Below are positions 1-8,272 of a stretch of 64,000 bases of DNA, piece by piece. Both the position numbers and the translations under genes were made by a program. The stretch is from Alphaproteobacteria bacterium (GTDB lineage: Bacteria; Pseudomonadota; Alphaproteobacteria; Sphingomonadales; Sphingomonadaceae). The stretch's first letter is position 1. Every line of letters starts with the position of its first letter. The notes below the pieces were generated by a model that saw only the letters and a list, made by a program, of their open reading frames with translations, ran no database searches and had not been told where the DNA came from. The stretch spans positions 88,755-152,754 of the forward strand of contig JAUIFP010000001.1 of the NCBI GenBank assembly GCA_030430365.1. Reading direction: 5' to 3'.

Positions 1-1050
1 CTTCGCCCCGCATTCCTTCGCCGAGGCGATGAAGGACAGGATGCGGTCGAACTGGGGCTCGTTGGCAGCGGTGCCCATTTCGGTTTCCAGCTCCAGCGGA
101 TTGCCCAGCTTGATCCCCTTGGCGCGTTCCACCAACCCATTCAGCACCTGGTCGTAGACGCTGCGCTGCACCAGCAGGCGCGATCCCGCGATACAGGTCT
201 GCCCGGTTGCAGCGAAGATGCCGGCCAGCGCGCCCACGGTCGCCTTGCCGATATCGGCATCCTCGAAAATGATATTGGGCGATTTGCCGCCCAGTTCCAG
301 GATCACCGGCGTCAGATTGCGCGCGGCTTCCGCTGCGATGGCCCGTCCGCCAACGCCGCTGCCGGTGAAGCTGATCTTGTCCAGCCCGCCGCCTTTGACC
401 AGCGCTTCCCCGGTGCGCACGTCCCCGGTCACGACATTGACGACACCGGGCGGGAAGCCCGCTTCTTCCACCAGCCTGGCGAATTCCAGCGTGGTGACGG
501 AGGCATGTTCGGATGGCTTAATCACCACCGTGTTGCCCGCGGCCAGCGCGGCCGGCAGCTTGTTACCCAGCAGCGCGATCGGCGAATTCCAGGCCGTGAT
601 GATGCCGATGACGCCCAGCGGTTCCATCGTCGCGTAATCGAAATGGTCGCGCCGATCGAGCGGGATGACCTTGCCGAAAATCTTGTCGGCATAGCCGGCG
701 AAGAAGCGGAAGGTGCGGGCGACGAACTTCATTTGCGAGCGCGTTTCGCGCACGATCTTGCCGTTGTCGGTGGATTCCAGCGTCCCCATCCGTTCCGCAT
801 CGCGTTCCAGCAGATCGGCCAGCCGGTTCATCATCCCGGCACGTTCAAGGCCGCTGGTTTTGCGCCACGTGCTCTCGAAGCATTCCCGGGCCGCCGAAAC
901 CGCCGCCGCCACATCGCTTTCGTCTGCTTGCGCTATGCTTGCCCAGGGTTTCTGGTTGAACGGATTCAGCGACGGGAAGCGTTCCCCCGATGACGGGGCG
1001 ATCCACTCGCCGCCAATATAAAGATCGTATTGATTTTGCGCCGCCGCCAA
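1..1050 (-). CDS. NAD(P)-dependent aldehyde dehydrogenase, 3' end cut by window edge
   Basis: The reading frame is open for 350 codons on the minus strand and runs off the window at base 1, so the C-terminus is missing. It opens with DLYIGGEWIAPSSGE, the usual N-terminal ALDH motif. It then shows LELGGKSPN with the general-base Glu and, further on, GQTCIAGSR with the catalytic Cys, so it should oxidise an aldehyde to its acid with NAD(P)+ in the cytoplasm. I chose a TTG start at 1050 because GAGGGAGAGG stands just upstream and because the IGGEW motif follows immediately. The next gene (GMC oxidoreductase) is divergent, which suggests an alcohol-to-aldehyde-to-acid pair under a shared control region. 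Family is certain; substrate is unknown. Confidence 0.9.
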   Translation of the reverse strand, partial: MAAAQNQYDLYIGGEWIAPSSGERFPSLNPFNQKPWASIAQADESDVAAAVSAARECFESTWRKTSGLERAGMMNRLADLLERDAERMGTLESTDNGKIVRETRSQMKFVARTFRFFAGYADKIFGKVIPLDRRDHFDYATMEPLGVIGIITAWNSPIALLGNKLPAALAAGNTVVIKPSEHASVTTLEFARLVEEAGFPPGVVNVVTGDVRTGEALVKGGGLDKISFTGSGVGGRAIAAEAARNLTPVILELGGKSPNIIFEDADIGKATVGALAGIFAATGQTCIAGSRLLVQRSVYDQVLNGLVERAKGIKLGNPLELETEMGTAANEPQFDRILSFIASAKECGAK

Positions 1051-1089
1051 ATGTCCTCTCCCTCGGGGCGTCCCGAACTAGGCACCACC

Positions 1090-1109
1090 ATGTATGATCT
1101 CCAATACAT
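1090..1109. promoter_or_regulatory. 20-bp inverted repeat, possible operator
   Basis: Perfect 6-bp arms ATGTAT and ATACAT separated by 8 bases. It lies 40 bp upstream of the aldehyde dehydrogenase start, inside the divergent intergenic region. The spacing resembles operators of LysR- or GntR-type regulators, but no binding protein can be assigned from sequence alone. Confidence 0.35.
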
Positions 1110-1193
1110 TTCCGGCGCGCAAGAATAACCAGGCTTTATAGCGAAAGCGCCTGGATAAGGCTGCGGCATCCGGTGCAACGGGCTTGGTCAAGC

Positions 1194-1237
1194 AAGCATG
1201 CTGCGCCGATCCGGCATGCTTCCGTGCTATGCCGGAT
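1194..1237. promoter_or_regulatory. two overlapping inverted repeats upstream of the GMC gene
   Basis: The first repeat is AAGCATGC (1194-1201) with GCATGCTT (1214-1221). The second is ATCCGGCAT (1209-1217) with ATGCCGGAT (1229-1237). Both are perfect and they share bases 1214-1217, so only one hairpin or site can be used at a time. GCATGC occurs again at 1257-1262. The cluster sits 70-110 bp before the GMC start and is probably an operator array or an RNA switch; which one is inference. Confidence 0.45.
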
Positions 1238-1307
1238 GCCGACATTGAATTGGAATGCATGCTAGACCTGACTAGGAAACGCCCGGATCACGCGGAAGGA
1301 AAAGACA

Positions 1308-2963
1308 ATGCAGGGTTCCGTCGGCGGGAGAGATGCCGAATATGATTTCATAGTGGTTGGCGCCGGCTCCGCAGGCTGTGCAGTGGCCAACCGATTGTCG
1401 GAAGACGGCAAGAATCAGGTGCTGCTGATCGAGGCGGGCGGCCGGGATCGCAGCATCAATTTTCACATTCCCTTGATGGTGGTGAACCTGCTGAAGGATC
1501 CGGCCGTCACCTGGCCCTTCGTCACCGAACCGCAGGGCGCGCTCAACAATCGCACTCAGCTATGGACGCGCGGCCGCGTGCTGGGCGGATCGAGTTCGAT
1601 CAACGGCAATGTCTATGTCCGCGGCGATCCGGCGGAGTTCGACAGCTGGGAAGGGATGGGCCTGCCCGGCTGGAGCTGGGCGGAGATGCTCCCCTATTTC
1701 AAGAAGATGGAACGCTATGTTGAAGGCGATCCCGAAACGCGCGGGCATGACGGGCCGATCAACGTCACCAATCTGAAGAATTTCGACGAACTGGCGGACG
1801 GCTTCGTCCAGGCCGCCGGAGAGGCCGGCTTCGACATCGTCGAGGATTATAATGACGGGCATTATGAAGGCGCCGCCTATCTGCAATATTCGACGCGGCG
1901 CGGTTTCCGTTCGTCCTCTTCGGTTGGCTATTTGCGCCCGGCGCGCGGCCGGCAGAACCTGGACGTGCTGGTCGATGCGCTGGTCACGCGTGTGGTGATA
2001 GAGGATCGCCGCGCGGTCGGTGTGGAGGTCCTTCATGAAGGCAGCCTGCGCAGCCTGGGCGCGCGCAAGGAAGTGATCCTTTCGGCCGGGCCGGTGCAGT
2101 CGCCCAAGATCCTGGAGCTGTCCGGCATTGGCGGCGGCGATCTGCTGCGCGAACACGGGATAGAGGTGGTGCAGGATCTGCCCGGCGTGGGCGAATGCCT
2201 GCAGGACCATCCCAATACGCGCCTGACTTTCGAATGCGCCAAGCCGATCACGATCAACGACGTTCTCCAGAACCCGATCGCCAAGGTCAAAGAAGGCTTG
2301 AAATGGGGGCTGATGGGCAAGGGGCTGCTTTCGATCTGTTCGGCCACCGCCCATGTGGTGATGCGCAGTTCTCCGGAAGAACCGCGCGCCGATCTCAAGA
2401 TCCAGCTGCAGCCGTTTTCGGGCAAGGACCGCTATGCCCGGCGCCCGCAGGACGGGCTCGATCCCCATTCGGGCTTTACAGTGGGCGTGATGGGCCTGCG
2501 CCCCCGCTCGAAGGGCTGGACGCATATCGCTTCCCCCGATCCGGAGGTCTATCCGAAGATCGATCCCAAATATCTGGACGATCCGCATGATGCGCAGGTG
2601 CTGCTCGCCGGGATCAAGGCCGTGCGCAACGTCGCCAGCTATCCGGCGATGGACCGGCTGATCGTGCGCGAGACGCGGCCGGGGGATGAGGCCACGACCG
2701 ACGAGCAGATTCTCGATTACATCCGCGAAACGACGCAGACGACCTGGCACATCGTGGGCAGCTGCATGGCCGGCACGCATGACCGCGCCGTGGTCGATCC
2801 GGAATTGCGCGTGCGCGGGGTGAACGGGCTCAGAGTGATCGATTCCTCCGTCTTCCCCACCATTCCATCGTCCAATACAAATGCGCCGACAATCGCGCTG
2901 GGAGAGAAGGGGGCCGAAATGGTCCTCGAAAGCTGGCGCAACCGGCAAAGGGAGGCCGCCTGA
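1308..2963 (+). CDS. GMC-family FAD-dependent alcohol/choline dehydrogenase-like oxidoreductase
   Basis: A 551-residue protein of normal length for the glucose-methanol-choline oxidoreductase family. It has the N-terminal FAD-binding motif DFIVVGAGSAGCAVA, the GMC signature RGRVLGGSSSINGN and the C-terminal catalytic region. The active-site His is about residue 481 (WHIVGSCMAG, where most relatives have WHPVGTCRMG) and Asn is about residue 525 (NTNAPT). It should oxidise a primary alcohol or polyol to an aldehyde using FAD. GGAAGGA stands a few bases before the ATG. The enolase-superfamily gene follows after 2 bp, so they form an operon. A divergent aldehyde dehydrogenase could take the product. 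Substrate unknown. Confidence 0.92.
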   Translation: MQGSVGGRDAEYDFIVVGAGSAGCAVANRLSEDGKNQVLLIEAGGRDRSINFHIPLMVVNLLKDPAVTWPFVTEPQGALNNRTQLWTRGRVLGGSSSINGNVYVRGDPAEFDSWEGMGLPGWSWAEMLPYFKKMERYVEGDPETRGHDGPINVTNLKNFDELADGFVQAAGEAGFDIVEDYNDGHYEGAAYLQYSTRRGFRSSSSVGYLRPARGRQNLDVLVDALVTRVVIEDRRAVGVEVLHEGSLRSLGARKEVILSAGPVQSPKILELSGIGGGDLLREHGIEVVQDLPGVGECLQDHPNTRLTFECAKPITINDVLQNPIAKVKEGLKWGLMGKGLLSICSATAHVVMRSSPEEPRADLKIQLQPFSGKDRYARRPQDGLDPHSGFTVGVMGLRPRSKGWTHIASPDPEVYPKIDPKYLDDPHDAQVLLAGIKAVRNVASYPAMDRLIVRETRPGDEATTDEQILDYIRETTQTTWHIVGSCMAGTHDRAVVDPELRVRGVNGLRVIDSSVFPTIPSSNTNAPTIALGEKGAEMVLESWRNRQREAA

Positions 2964-2965
2964 CC

Positions 2966-4141
2966 ATGAAGATCGAGCGGATCGAAGTCTTCGTCACCGA
3001 ATTGCCAATCCGGCTGCAGCGGACATTCTCCAGCGGCAGCTACGATACGGGGCCGAGCGATCAGCTGCTGGGCAAGCCGGTGCTGGTGAAGATCCATGCC
3101 GAAGGCGTCACCGGCGTCGCGCAGATCCGCCCGATCAGCCCGGGGCACTTCGTGGCCGATACGGTGCACAGCGTGGTCGCCGCGATCGAGGAGATTTACG
3201 GGCCGCTGCTGATCGGCCGGCGGCTGGCAGATTTCGAAGGGCATGACGTTCTGCTGAGCTCCCGCCTGGCGGGCAATCCGGCTGCGCGCGCCGTGCTCGA
3301 CATTGCGCTGCACGATGCGCTGGGCAAGGCGCTCGGCGTGCCGGTGCACGATCTGCTGGGCGGCCGGGCGAATGACAGTATTCCGATGGAATGGTCGATC
3401 AGTCTTTATGACGATCCCGCCCGGATGGTCGACGATGCGCATAAGGCGGTCGACGAATTCGGCATCAAGGTGCTCTGCCTGAAAGCGGCGGGGAAGGGCG
3501 GCTGGCGCCAGGACGTGAAGAACTTCGAAAAGGTCCGTTCGTCAGTCGGGCCGGACGTGCTGATCGGCGTCGATCCCAATACGGGCTGGACCGTTTCGGA
3601 ATCGATCCTCGCGCTCAATGCGATGCGCGATATGGACGTGGGATATTGCGAACAACCCGTGGAACGCCGCAATCTTGCGGGAATGGCCGCGATCAAACGG
3701 CAGGCGGGCGGCGTCCCGATCATGGCCGATGAAAGCCTCTTCAACATCCAGGACGCGGCGCAGATCATCGCGGCGGAAGCGGCGGACGTGTTCTGCGTGA
3801 AGCTCTACAAGGTCGGCGGGCTGCTGCCCGCGCGCAAGATCGCCGCCATCGGGGAGGCGAGCGATATCGGCATCAATAGCGGCGGCCTGGCGGTCGCTTC
3901 CGCGATCGAAGCTTCGGCAGCGCTGCATTATTGCGCCTCCGTGCCCGCCGCTCGCACTTTCGGTGCGGCGGAATTCGTATTCGGCGCAGGGATTTACGGG
4001 GCGGACCCGCTGATCGCCGAAGGCGGCCTCTCGATCGTGGACGGGGCCGTCGCTGTGACCGACGCCCCGGGGCTGGGCTTCGTGCTGGACGAACAGGCGC
4101 TGGAGCGCATGACGCTCAGCCACACGCAAATTACCGCCTAG
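2966..4141 (+). CDS. mandelate racemase/muconate lactonizing enzyme family protein (enolase superfamily)
   Basis: A 391-residue enolase-superfamily enzyme with the usual capping domain followed by the TIM barrel. The metal ligands are visible as D203 (GVDPN), E229 (CEQPV) and D255 (MADES). Second-strand lysines are visible in VKLYKVGG (K279/K282). On the other face the MLE-type K-x-K motif reads C171-L-K173, so one lysine is replaced by Cys while the second is kept. This fits a cycloisomerase, racemase or epimerase acting on a carboxylate, but not a specific one. It is the second gene of an operon with the GMC oxidoreductase. The LysR gene that follows is convergent. Confidence 0.88.
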   Translation: MKIERIEVFVTELPIRLQRTFSSGSYDTGPSDQLLGKPVLVKIHAEGVTGVAQIRPISPGHFVADTVHSVVAAIEEIYGPLLIGRRLADFEGHDVLLSSRLAGNPAARAVLDIALHDALGKALGVPVHDLLGGRANDSIPMEWSISLYDDPARMVDDAHKAVDEFGIKVLCLKAAGKGGWRQDVKNFEKVRSSVGPDVLIGVDPNTGWTVSESILALNAMRDMDVGYCEQPVERRNLAGMAAIKRQAGGVPIMADESLFNIQDAAQIIAAEAADVFCVKLYKVGGLLPARKIAAIGEASDIGINSGGLAVASAIEASAALHYCASVPAARTFGAAEFVFGAGIYGADPLIAEGGLSIVDGAVAVTDAPGLGFVLDEQALERMTLSHTQITA

Positions 4142-4175
4142 ACTTCATAAGCGCGATCTTGCCGATTTTGTGCGC

Positions 4176-5108
4176 TCACGCACGCTGGAATTCGCGTACT
4201 TCGCGCCGCACCACATAGGGCGTCAGCTGCGGCGCTATCGACTGGATGAAGTCCAGCAGGAAGCGGCGGAGATAGGTGTTGGGGCGCAGTGTGATCTTGA
4301 CCGTGCTCGACGGAAGCAGCTCGCCTGCGTTCCTTGCATCCAGCTCGATATCCCGGTCTTTGTCGAAGGTCATGTCCGCCAGGATCCCGATACCCAGGCC
4401 CTTGGCGACGTAGGTCTTGCAGACATCGGCATCGATGCCGCTCATCACGATTTTCGGCTCCAGCCCCCGCTCGGAAAAGGCCTGCATCACTTTCCACCGC
4501 CCGCTGTAGCGCGAATCGTATGTGATGATCGGATATTTCGCGACCTCTTCCAGAGTAAGCTCTGGGACCGAAAGAATCGGATGGCCGACCTGTGCGATGA
4601 TGCAGCGCTGCAATTCGAAACACTGAAGCTTTACGAGATTGGGGAAGTCACGCGTAGTGTCGGTTCCGATTGCCAGATCGGCATCGCCCGAATCGACGAG
4701 CGCGCATATTTCTTCGGGATCGCCCTGCTTGAGGACCAGCTTCACTTCCGGATAACTCGCGACGAATTTCTCGACCACTTCGGGCAGCACGTAGCGCGCG
4801 ATAGTGTGGGTCGTGGCAATCGTGAAAACCCCGCGATTGCCGGCATGCATATCTTCTTTCAGCGTCGTGAGCGCGGCAACGTCGGTGGCGATGCGCTGCG
4901 CAATGTTGAACACGATCATGCCTGGCTCGGTCAGCCCGATGATACGGTTGCGCGTCCGCTGGAATATTTCGAATCCGAGTTCCTGTTCCAGCAATTGGAC
5001 TTGCCGGCTGACCCCCGGCTGAGACGTATGCATGGCGTCTGCCGCGGCCGAAAGATGATTGCCGTGCCGAACGATTTCAACAACATAACGCAGTTGCTGC
5101 AGTTTCAA
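4176..5108 (-). CDS. LysR-family transcriptional regulator, CysB-like
   Basis: A 310-residue LysR regulator. The N-terminus (LKLQQLRYVVEIVRHG, then TSQPGVSRQVQLLEQELG) is closely similar to the CysB/Cbl branch. The HTH is in the first 60 residues and the substrate-binding domain fills the rest. The start is a TTG at 5108, chosen because GGTGGAGG lies 6 bases upstream and because CysB-type proteins begin with MKLQQL. It is divergent from the TcuA-like flavoprotein operon and probably controls it. A 14-bp motif just upstream of this gene is repeated upstream of the SDR at 11943. Ligand unknown; CysB-type proteins bind small sulfur or carboxylate inducers, so a small acid is plausible. Confidence 0.9.
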   Translation of the reverse strand: MKLQQLRYVVEIVRHGNHLSAAADAMHTSQPGVSRQVQLLEQELGFEIFQRTRNRIIGLTEPGMIVFNIAQRIATDVAALTTLKEDMHAGNRGVFTIATTHTIARYVLPEVVEKFVASYPEVKLVLKQGDPEEICALVDSGDADLAIGTDTTRDFPNLVKLQCFELQRCIIAQVGHPILSVPELTLEEVAKYPIITYDSRYSGRWKVMQAFSERGLEPKIVMSGIDADVCKTYVAKGLGIGILADMTFDKDRDIELDARNAGELLPSSTVKITLRPNTYLRRFLLDFIQSIAPQLTPYVVRREVREFQRA

Positions 5109-5133
5109 TGCGAACCTCCACCATACGATCAGA

Positions 5134-5147
5134 TTATCCCAGCATGC
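5134..5147. promoter_or_regulatory. probable LysR binding motif, copy 1
   Basis: TTATCCCAGCATGC on the plus strand, which is GCATGCTGGGATAA on the minus strand. It lies 26 bp upstream of the CysB-like regulator start, in the divergent region shared with the TcuA-like operon. The identical 14-mer is found at 12051-12064 upstream of the SDR gene. Position and duplication suggest the binding site of the adjacent LysR regulator. Confidence 0.55.
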
Positions 5148-5301
5148 CAGAATATTTCGTGTGTGTATAGCGGGATTGGTTAAGTCAGGCAGCTGACGGC
5201 GCGGCGAAGCTTTCATGGCTTTATTCGGAGGGGCGTCCTCCCACCGCGCGATCTGACACCGGCCGCAACTTCCTCTTGCGGCCCTTGAAATGCGAGGCTC
5301 C

Positions 5302-6834
5302 ATGTCGGACGGACAATCTGCTGCTTATGACGTTGTCGTGGTCGGGGGCGGCAATGCGGCGCTCTGCGCGGCAATCAGCGCCACGAATGAGGGGGCGCGC
5401 GTGCTGGTCCTCGAACGCTCTCCGATGGAGGAGCGGGGCGGGAACACCTCTTTCACCGATGGCCTGATGCGCACGGTCTATGAGGGGGAAGACGATATCC
5501 GCGCCTTCTGCCCCGATCTGACGGATGAGGAATGTGCCTCGGCCGATTTCGGTGCCTACACCGAATCGGATTTCTTCGACGATATGGCGCGCATCACTCA
5601 GCTGCGCACCGACCTGGAGCTGTGCGATATTCTCGTGCGGAACAGCCGCGAGACGATTTTGTGGATGCGCGATCAGGGTGTCCGCTTCTTCCCGACATTC
5701 GGCCGCCAGGCCTACAAGGTGAATGGCCGTTTCAAGTTCTGGGGCGGGGCGACGATCGCCGTCGCGGCGGGCGGCCCCGGCCTGGTGGAAGCGCTCTATA
5801 ACGCTGCAGAGAAGCGCGGCATCGATATCCGTTACGAAGCATGGGTGCGCGATCTTATCCGTGACGAAGACGGTGTGAAGGGTGTGATCCTGACCCGGCC
5901 CGACGGAAAGCAGGAAGAAATTCACGCGCCTTCCGTGGTGCTCGCCTGCGGCGGTTTCGAAGCCAATGCGGAAATGCGGGCGCGCTATCTGGGCCCGGGA
6001 TGGGACCTCGCGAAGGTCCGCGGCTCCCGCTACAACACGGGTGACGGGCTCTCCATGGCACTGGATGCCGGCGCGCAGCCCCACGGCCACTGGTCCGGCT
6101 GCCACGCCGTGTCGTGGGAGCGCTACGCAGACGATTTCGGCGACCTCATTCATACGCCGCAATATCAGCGCCACTCCTACCCGCTCTCCATCATGGTCAA
6201 TGCAGAGGGCAAGCGCTTCGTGGACGAAGGGGCCGACTTCAGAAACTACACCTATGCGAAATACGGCCAGGCGGTGCTCAATCAGCCGGGCCAGATCGCC
6301 TGGCAGGTGTTCGATTCCAAGGTGCTCGACCTGCTGCGCGACGAATATCGCACGCGCCGCGTCACGAAAGTTACGGCCGACACGATCGAGGAACTCGCCG
6401 ACAAGATGGAAGAGATCGACAAGGATCAATTCCTGAAGACGGTCGAGGAATTCAACGCTTCGGTGAAGACGGACGCCCCATTCGAGCCAAACATCAAGGA
6501 TGGCCGCAGCGCGACCAGCAATGGCGTGCCGCGCAGCAATTGGGCCAATCCGATCGATACACCGCCATATCATGCCTATGGCGTGACGTGCGGCGTCACC
6601 TTCACCTTCGGCGGGGTGAAAGTCTCGTCCGAAGCGCAAGTGCAGGACACCAACGGCAAGCCGATTCCCGGGCTGTTTGCAGCCGGCGAAATGGTCGGCG
6701 GTATTTTCTACTTCAATTATCCGGGGGCCAGCGGGCTCACCAGCGGCGCGGTTTTCGGCCGTCTCGCCGGCGGCAGCGCCGCTGCATATGCCCAGGCCCA
6801 TGCGCGCGCTCCCGAAGCCGCGCCAGTCAACTGA
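5302..6834 (+). CDS. FAD-dependent tricarballylate dehydrogenase (TcuA)-like flavoprotein
   Basis: A soluble flavoprotein of about 510 residues in the fumarate reductase/succinate dehydrogenase superfamily. The FAD dinucleotide fold is YDVVVVGGGNAALCAAISA. Internal features such as ERGGNTSFTDG, VVLACGGFEAN, and the C-terminal PGLFAAGEMVGGIFYFNYPGASGLTSGAVFG match the TcuA group. TcuA oxidises tricarballylate to aconitate and normally passes electrons to the membrane Fe-S protein TcuB; no TcuB gene is in the window. The ATG at 5302 has GCGAGG just upstream; an in-frame ATG at 5290 is possible. It heads an operon with two MmgE/PrpD proteins and an aldehyde dehydrogenase. It likely desaturates a polycarboxylate; the exact substrate is inference. 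Confidence 0.88.
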   Translation: MSDGQSAAYDVVVVGGGNAALCAAISATNEGARVLVLERSPMEERGGNTSFTDGLMRTVYEGEDDIRAFCPDLTDEECASADFGAYTESDFFDDMARITQLRTDLELCDILVRNSRETILWMRDQGVRFFPTFGRQAYKVNGRFKFWGGATIAVAAGGPGLVEALYNAAEKRGIDIRYEAWVRDLIRDEDGVKGVILTRPDGKQEEIHAPSVVLACGGFEANAEMRARYLGPGWDLAKVRGSRYNTGDGLSMALDAGAQPHGHWSGCHAVSWERYADDFGDLIHTPQYQRHSYPLSIMVNAEGKRFVDEGADFRNYTYAKYGQAVLNQPGQIAWQVFDSKVLDLLRDEYRTRRVTKVTADTIEELADKMEEIDKDQFLKTVEEFNASVKTDAPFEPNIKDGRSATSNGVPRSNWANPIDTPPYHAYGVTCGVTFTFGGVKVSSEAQVQDTNGKPIPGLFAAGEMVGGIFYFNYPGASGLTSGAVFGRLAGGSAAAYAQAHARAPEAAPVN

Positions 6835-6862
6835 TTTTGAACACTCCAGGAAGGCTCCTTTC

Positions 6863-8269
6863 ATGAACGCCCCAGCCGAATTTGTCGTCGAAGGCCCCAC
6901 TCGCGATCTTGCCGCCTTCGGCACCAACCTGACCTTCGCGGACCTCAATGACGATCTGATCCTGCATGCCAAGCAGTGCATTCGCGATAGCCTTGGCTGC
7001 GGTATCTTCGGTGCGCAGACGCCGTGGACGCAATCGGTCACCCGCGTCGTCCAATCGCTGAACCAGAACCAGGTCGCCAGCGCTTGGGGGCAGAGCGGCG
7101 TGAAGGCGGACCCGCTGGGCGCGGCGTTTATCAACGGAACGTCTGCCCAGGGCTATGAGCTTGACGACTGCCATGACCAGTCCATGTCGCATTACGGCGC
7201 GGGCGTGATCCCAGCCGTGCTGGCAGGGGCAGAAGGCTTCGGAACATTCAGCGGTGCGGATATGCTGCTCGCGGTCGTGGCCGGCTATGAACTCGGCACC
7301 CGCATCGGCAACACGGTGAGCCCGCATGCCTTCCATCGCGGCTTCCATCCTTGCGGCCTGACCAGCACCTTCGCCGCGGCGGCGGCCACGGCCAAGATGC
7401 TCGATCTCGATACGGATCAGTTCGTCAGCGCGCTGGGCCTCGCAGGATCGCAGGCAGCTGGGCTGATGGCTGCGCAATTCGGCGCGATGGCCAAGCGCTT
7501 CCATTCGGGCAAGGCGGCGCAGAACGGCATGATTGCAGCGCTTTGCGCCAAGGAAGGCCTCACCGGCGTGCGCGACGTGCTGGAGGCGCCCTATGGCGGC
7601 TTCTGCTCCACCTATGGCGGCGAATACGATCTGAAGTGGGCGACGGACGGGCTCGGCAGCGAGTTCGAGATGCTGAAGAACGGCTTCAAGCGCTATTCCT
7701 CGCTCGCAAGCAGCCAGACCTCGGTCGACGCGCTGCGCGGAATTCGCGAACGCGACGGTGTTCGCGGCGAAGATGTGGAGAAGGTGCGCATTGGCTGCAC
7801 CAATATGGTCTATGTCCATTGCGGCTGGCCCTATGTCGCCAATGGCGAGACGATCAGCGCGCAGATGAACCTTCCCTACACCGGGGCGGTCACCTTGCTG
7901 GAAGGCAACGCCTTCATCGATCAGTATACGGACGAAAAGCTGTTCGATCCCAAGATCATCGATCTGGCCAACCGCTTCGAATGCTATGTCGATCCGGAGC
8001 TTGATGCCGGCGGCCCGCACGAAATGCGCGCCGTGCGCGTTGAAGTCATTACCAAGGATGGCAAGTCCCACACATGGGAGCAGACATATCGATCCGGCCA
8101 TTGGCGCAATCCGATGTCGGACGAAGTGCTGAAAGCGAAGTTCCAGGATCTCGCATGCCGTGTCCTGACGGACGAAGCGGTGGATGGCATCGAAGCGATC
8201 ATCGACAATCTCGAAGACGAGGCCGAGCCCGCGCCGAAGCTGGGCAGGCTGTTGCAGCAGGTGCGCTGA
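6863..8269 (+). CDS. MmgE/PrpD family protein, first copy
   Basis: A 468-residue member of the family that includes 2-methylcitrate dehydratase PrpD and cis-aconitate decarboxylase. Visible marks are the active-site-region block YELDDCHDQSMSHYGAGVIPA and the helical block SALGLAGSQAAGLMAAQFGAMAKRFHSGKAAQNG. I chose the ATG at 6863 because AGGAAGG precedes it and the protein then begins at the family N-terminus; the frame is open further upstream. It probably dehydrates, decarboxylates or isomerises a di- or tricarboxylate made by the preceding flavoprotein. The second MmgE/PrpD gene follows after 3 bp. Confidence 0.88.
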   Translation: MNAPAEFVVEGPTRDLAAFGTNLTFADLNDDLILHAKQCIRDSLGCGIFGAQTPWTQSVTRVVQSLNQNQVASAWGQSGVKADPLGAAFINGTSAQGYELDDCHDQSMSHYGAGVIPAVLAGAEGFGTFSGADMLLAVVAGYELGTRIGNTVSPHAFHRGFHPCGLTSTFAAAAATAKMLDLDTDQFVSALGLAGSQAAGLMAAQFGAMAKRFHSGKAAQNGMIAALCAKEGLTGVRDVLEAPYGGFCSTYGGEYDLKWATDGLGSEFEMLKNGFKRYSSLASSQTSVDALRGIRERDGVRGEDVEKVRIGCTNMVYVHCGWPYVANGETISAQMNLPYTGAVTLLEGNAFIDQYTDEKLFDPKIIDLANRFECYVDPELDAGGPHEMRAVRVEVITKDGKSHTWEQTYRSGHWRNPMSDEVLKAKFQDLACRVLTDEAVDGIEAIIDNLEDEAEPAPKLGRLLQQVR

Positions 8270-8272
8270 GCC

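Noticed and set aside
5221-7134. Long minus-strand open frame (637 codons) opposite the TcuA-like gene
   Set aside because: It is the antisense of a protein with complete family motifs and spans two genes; its translation shows no domain.
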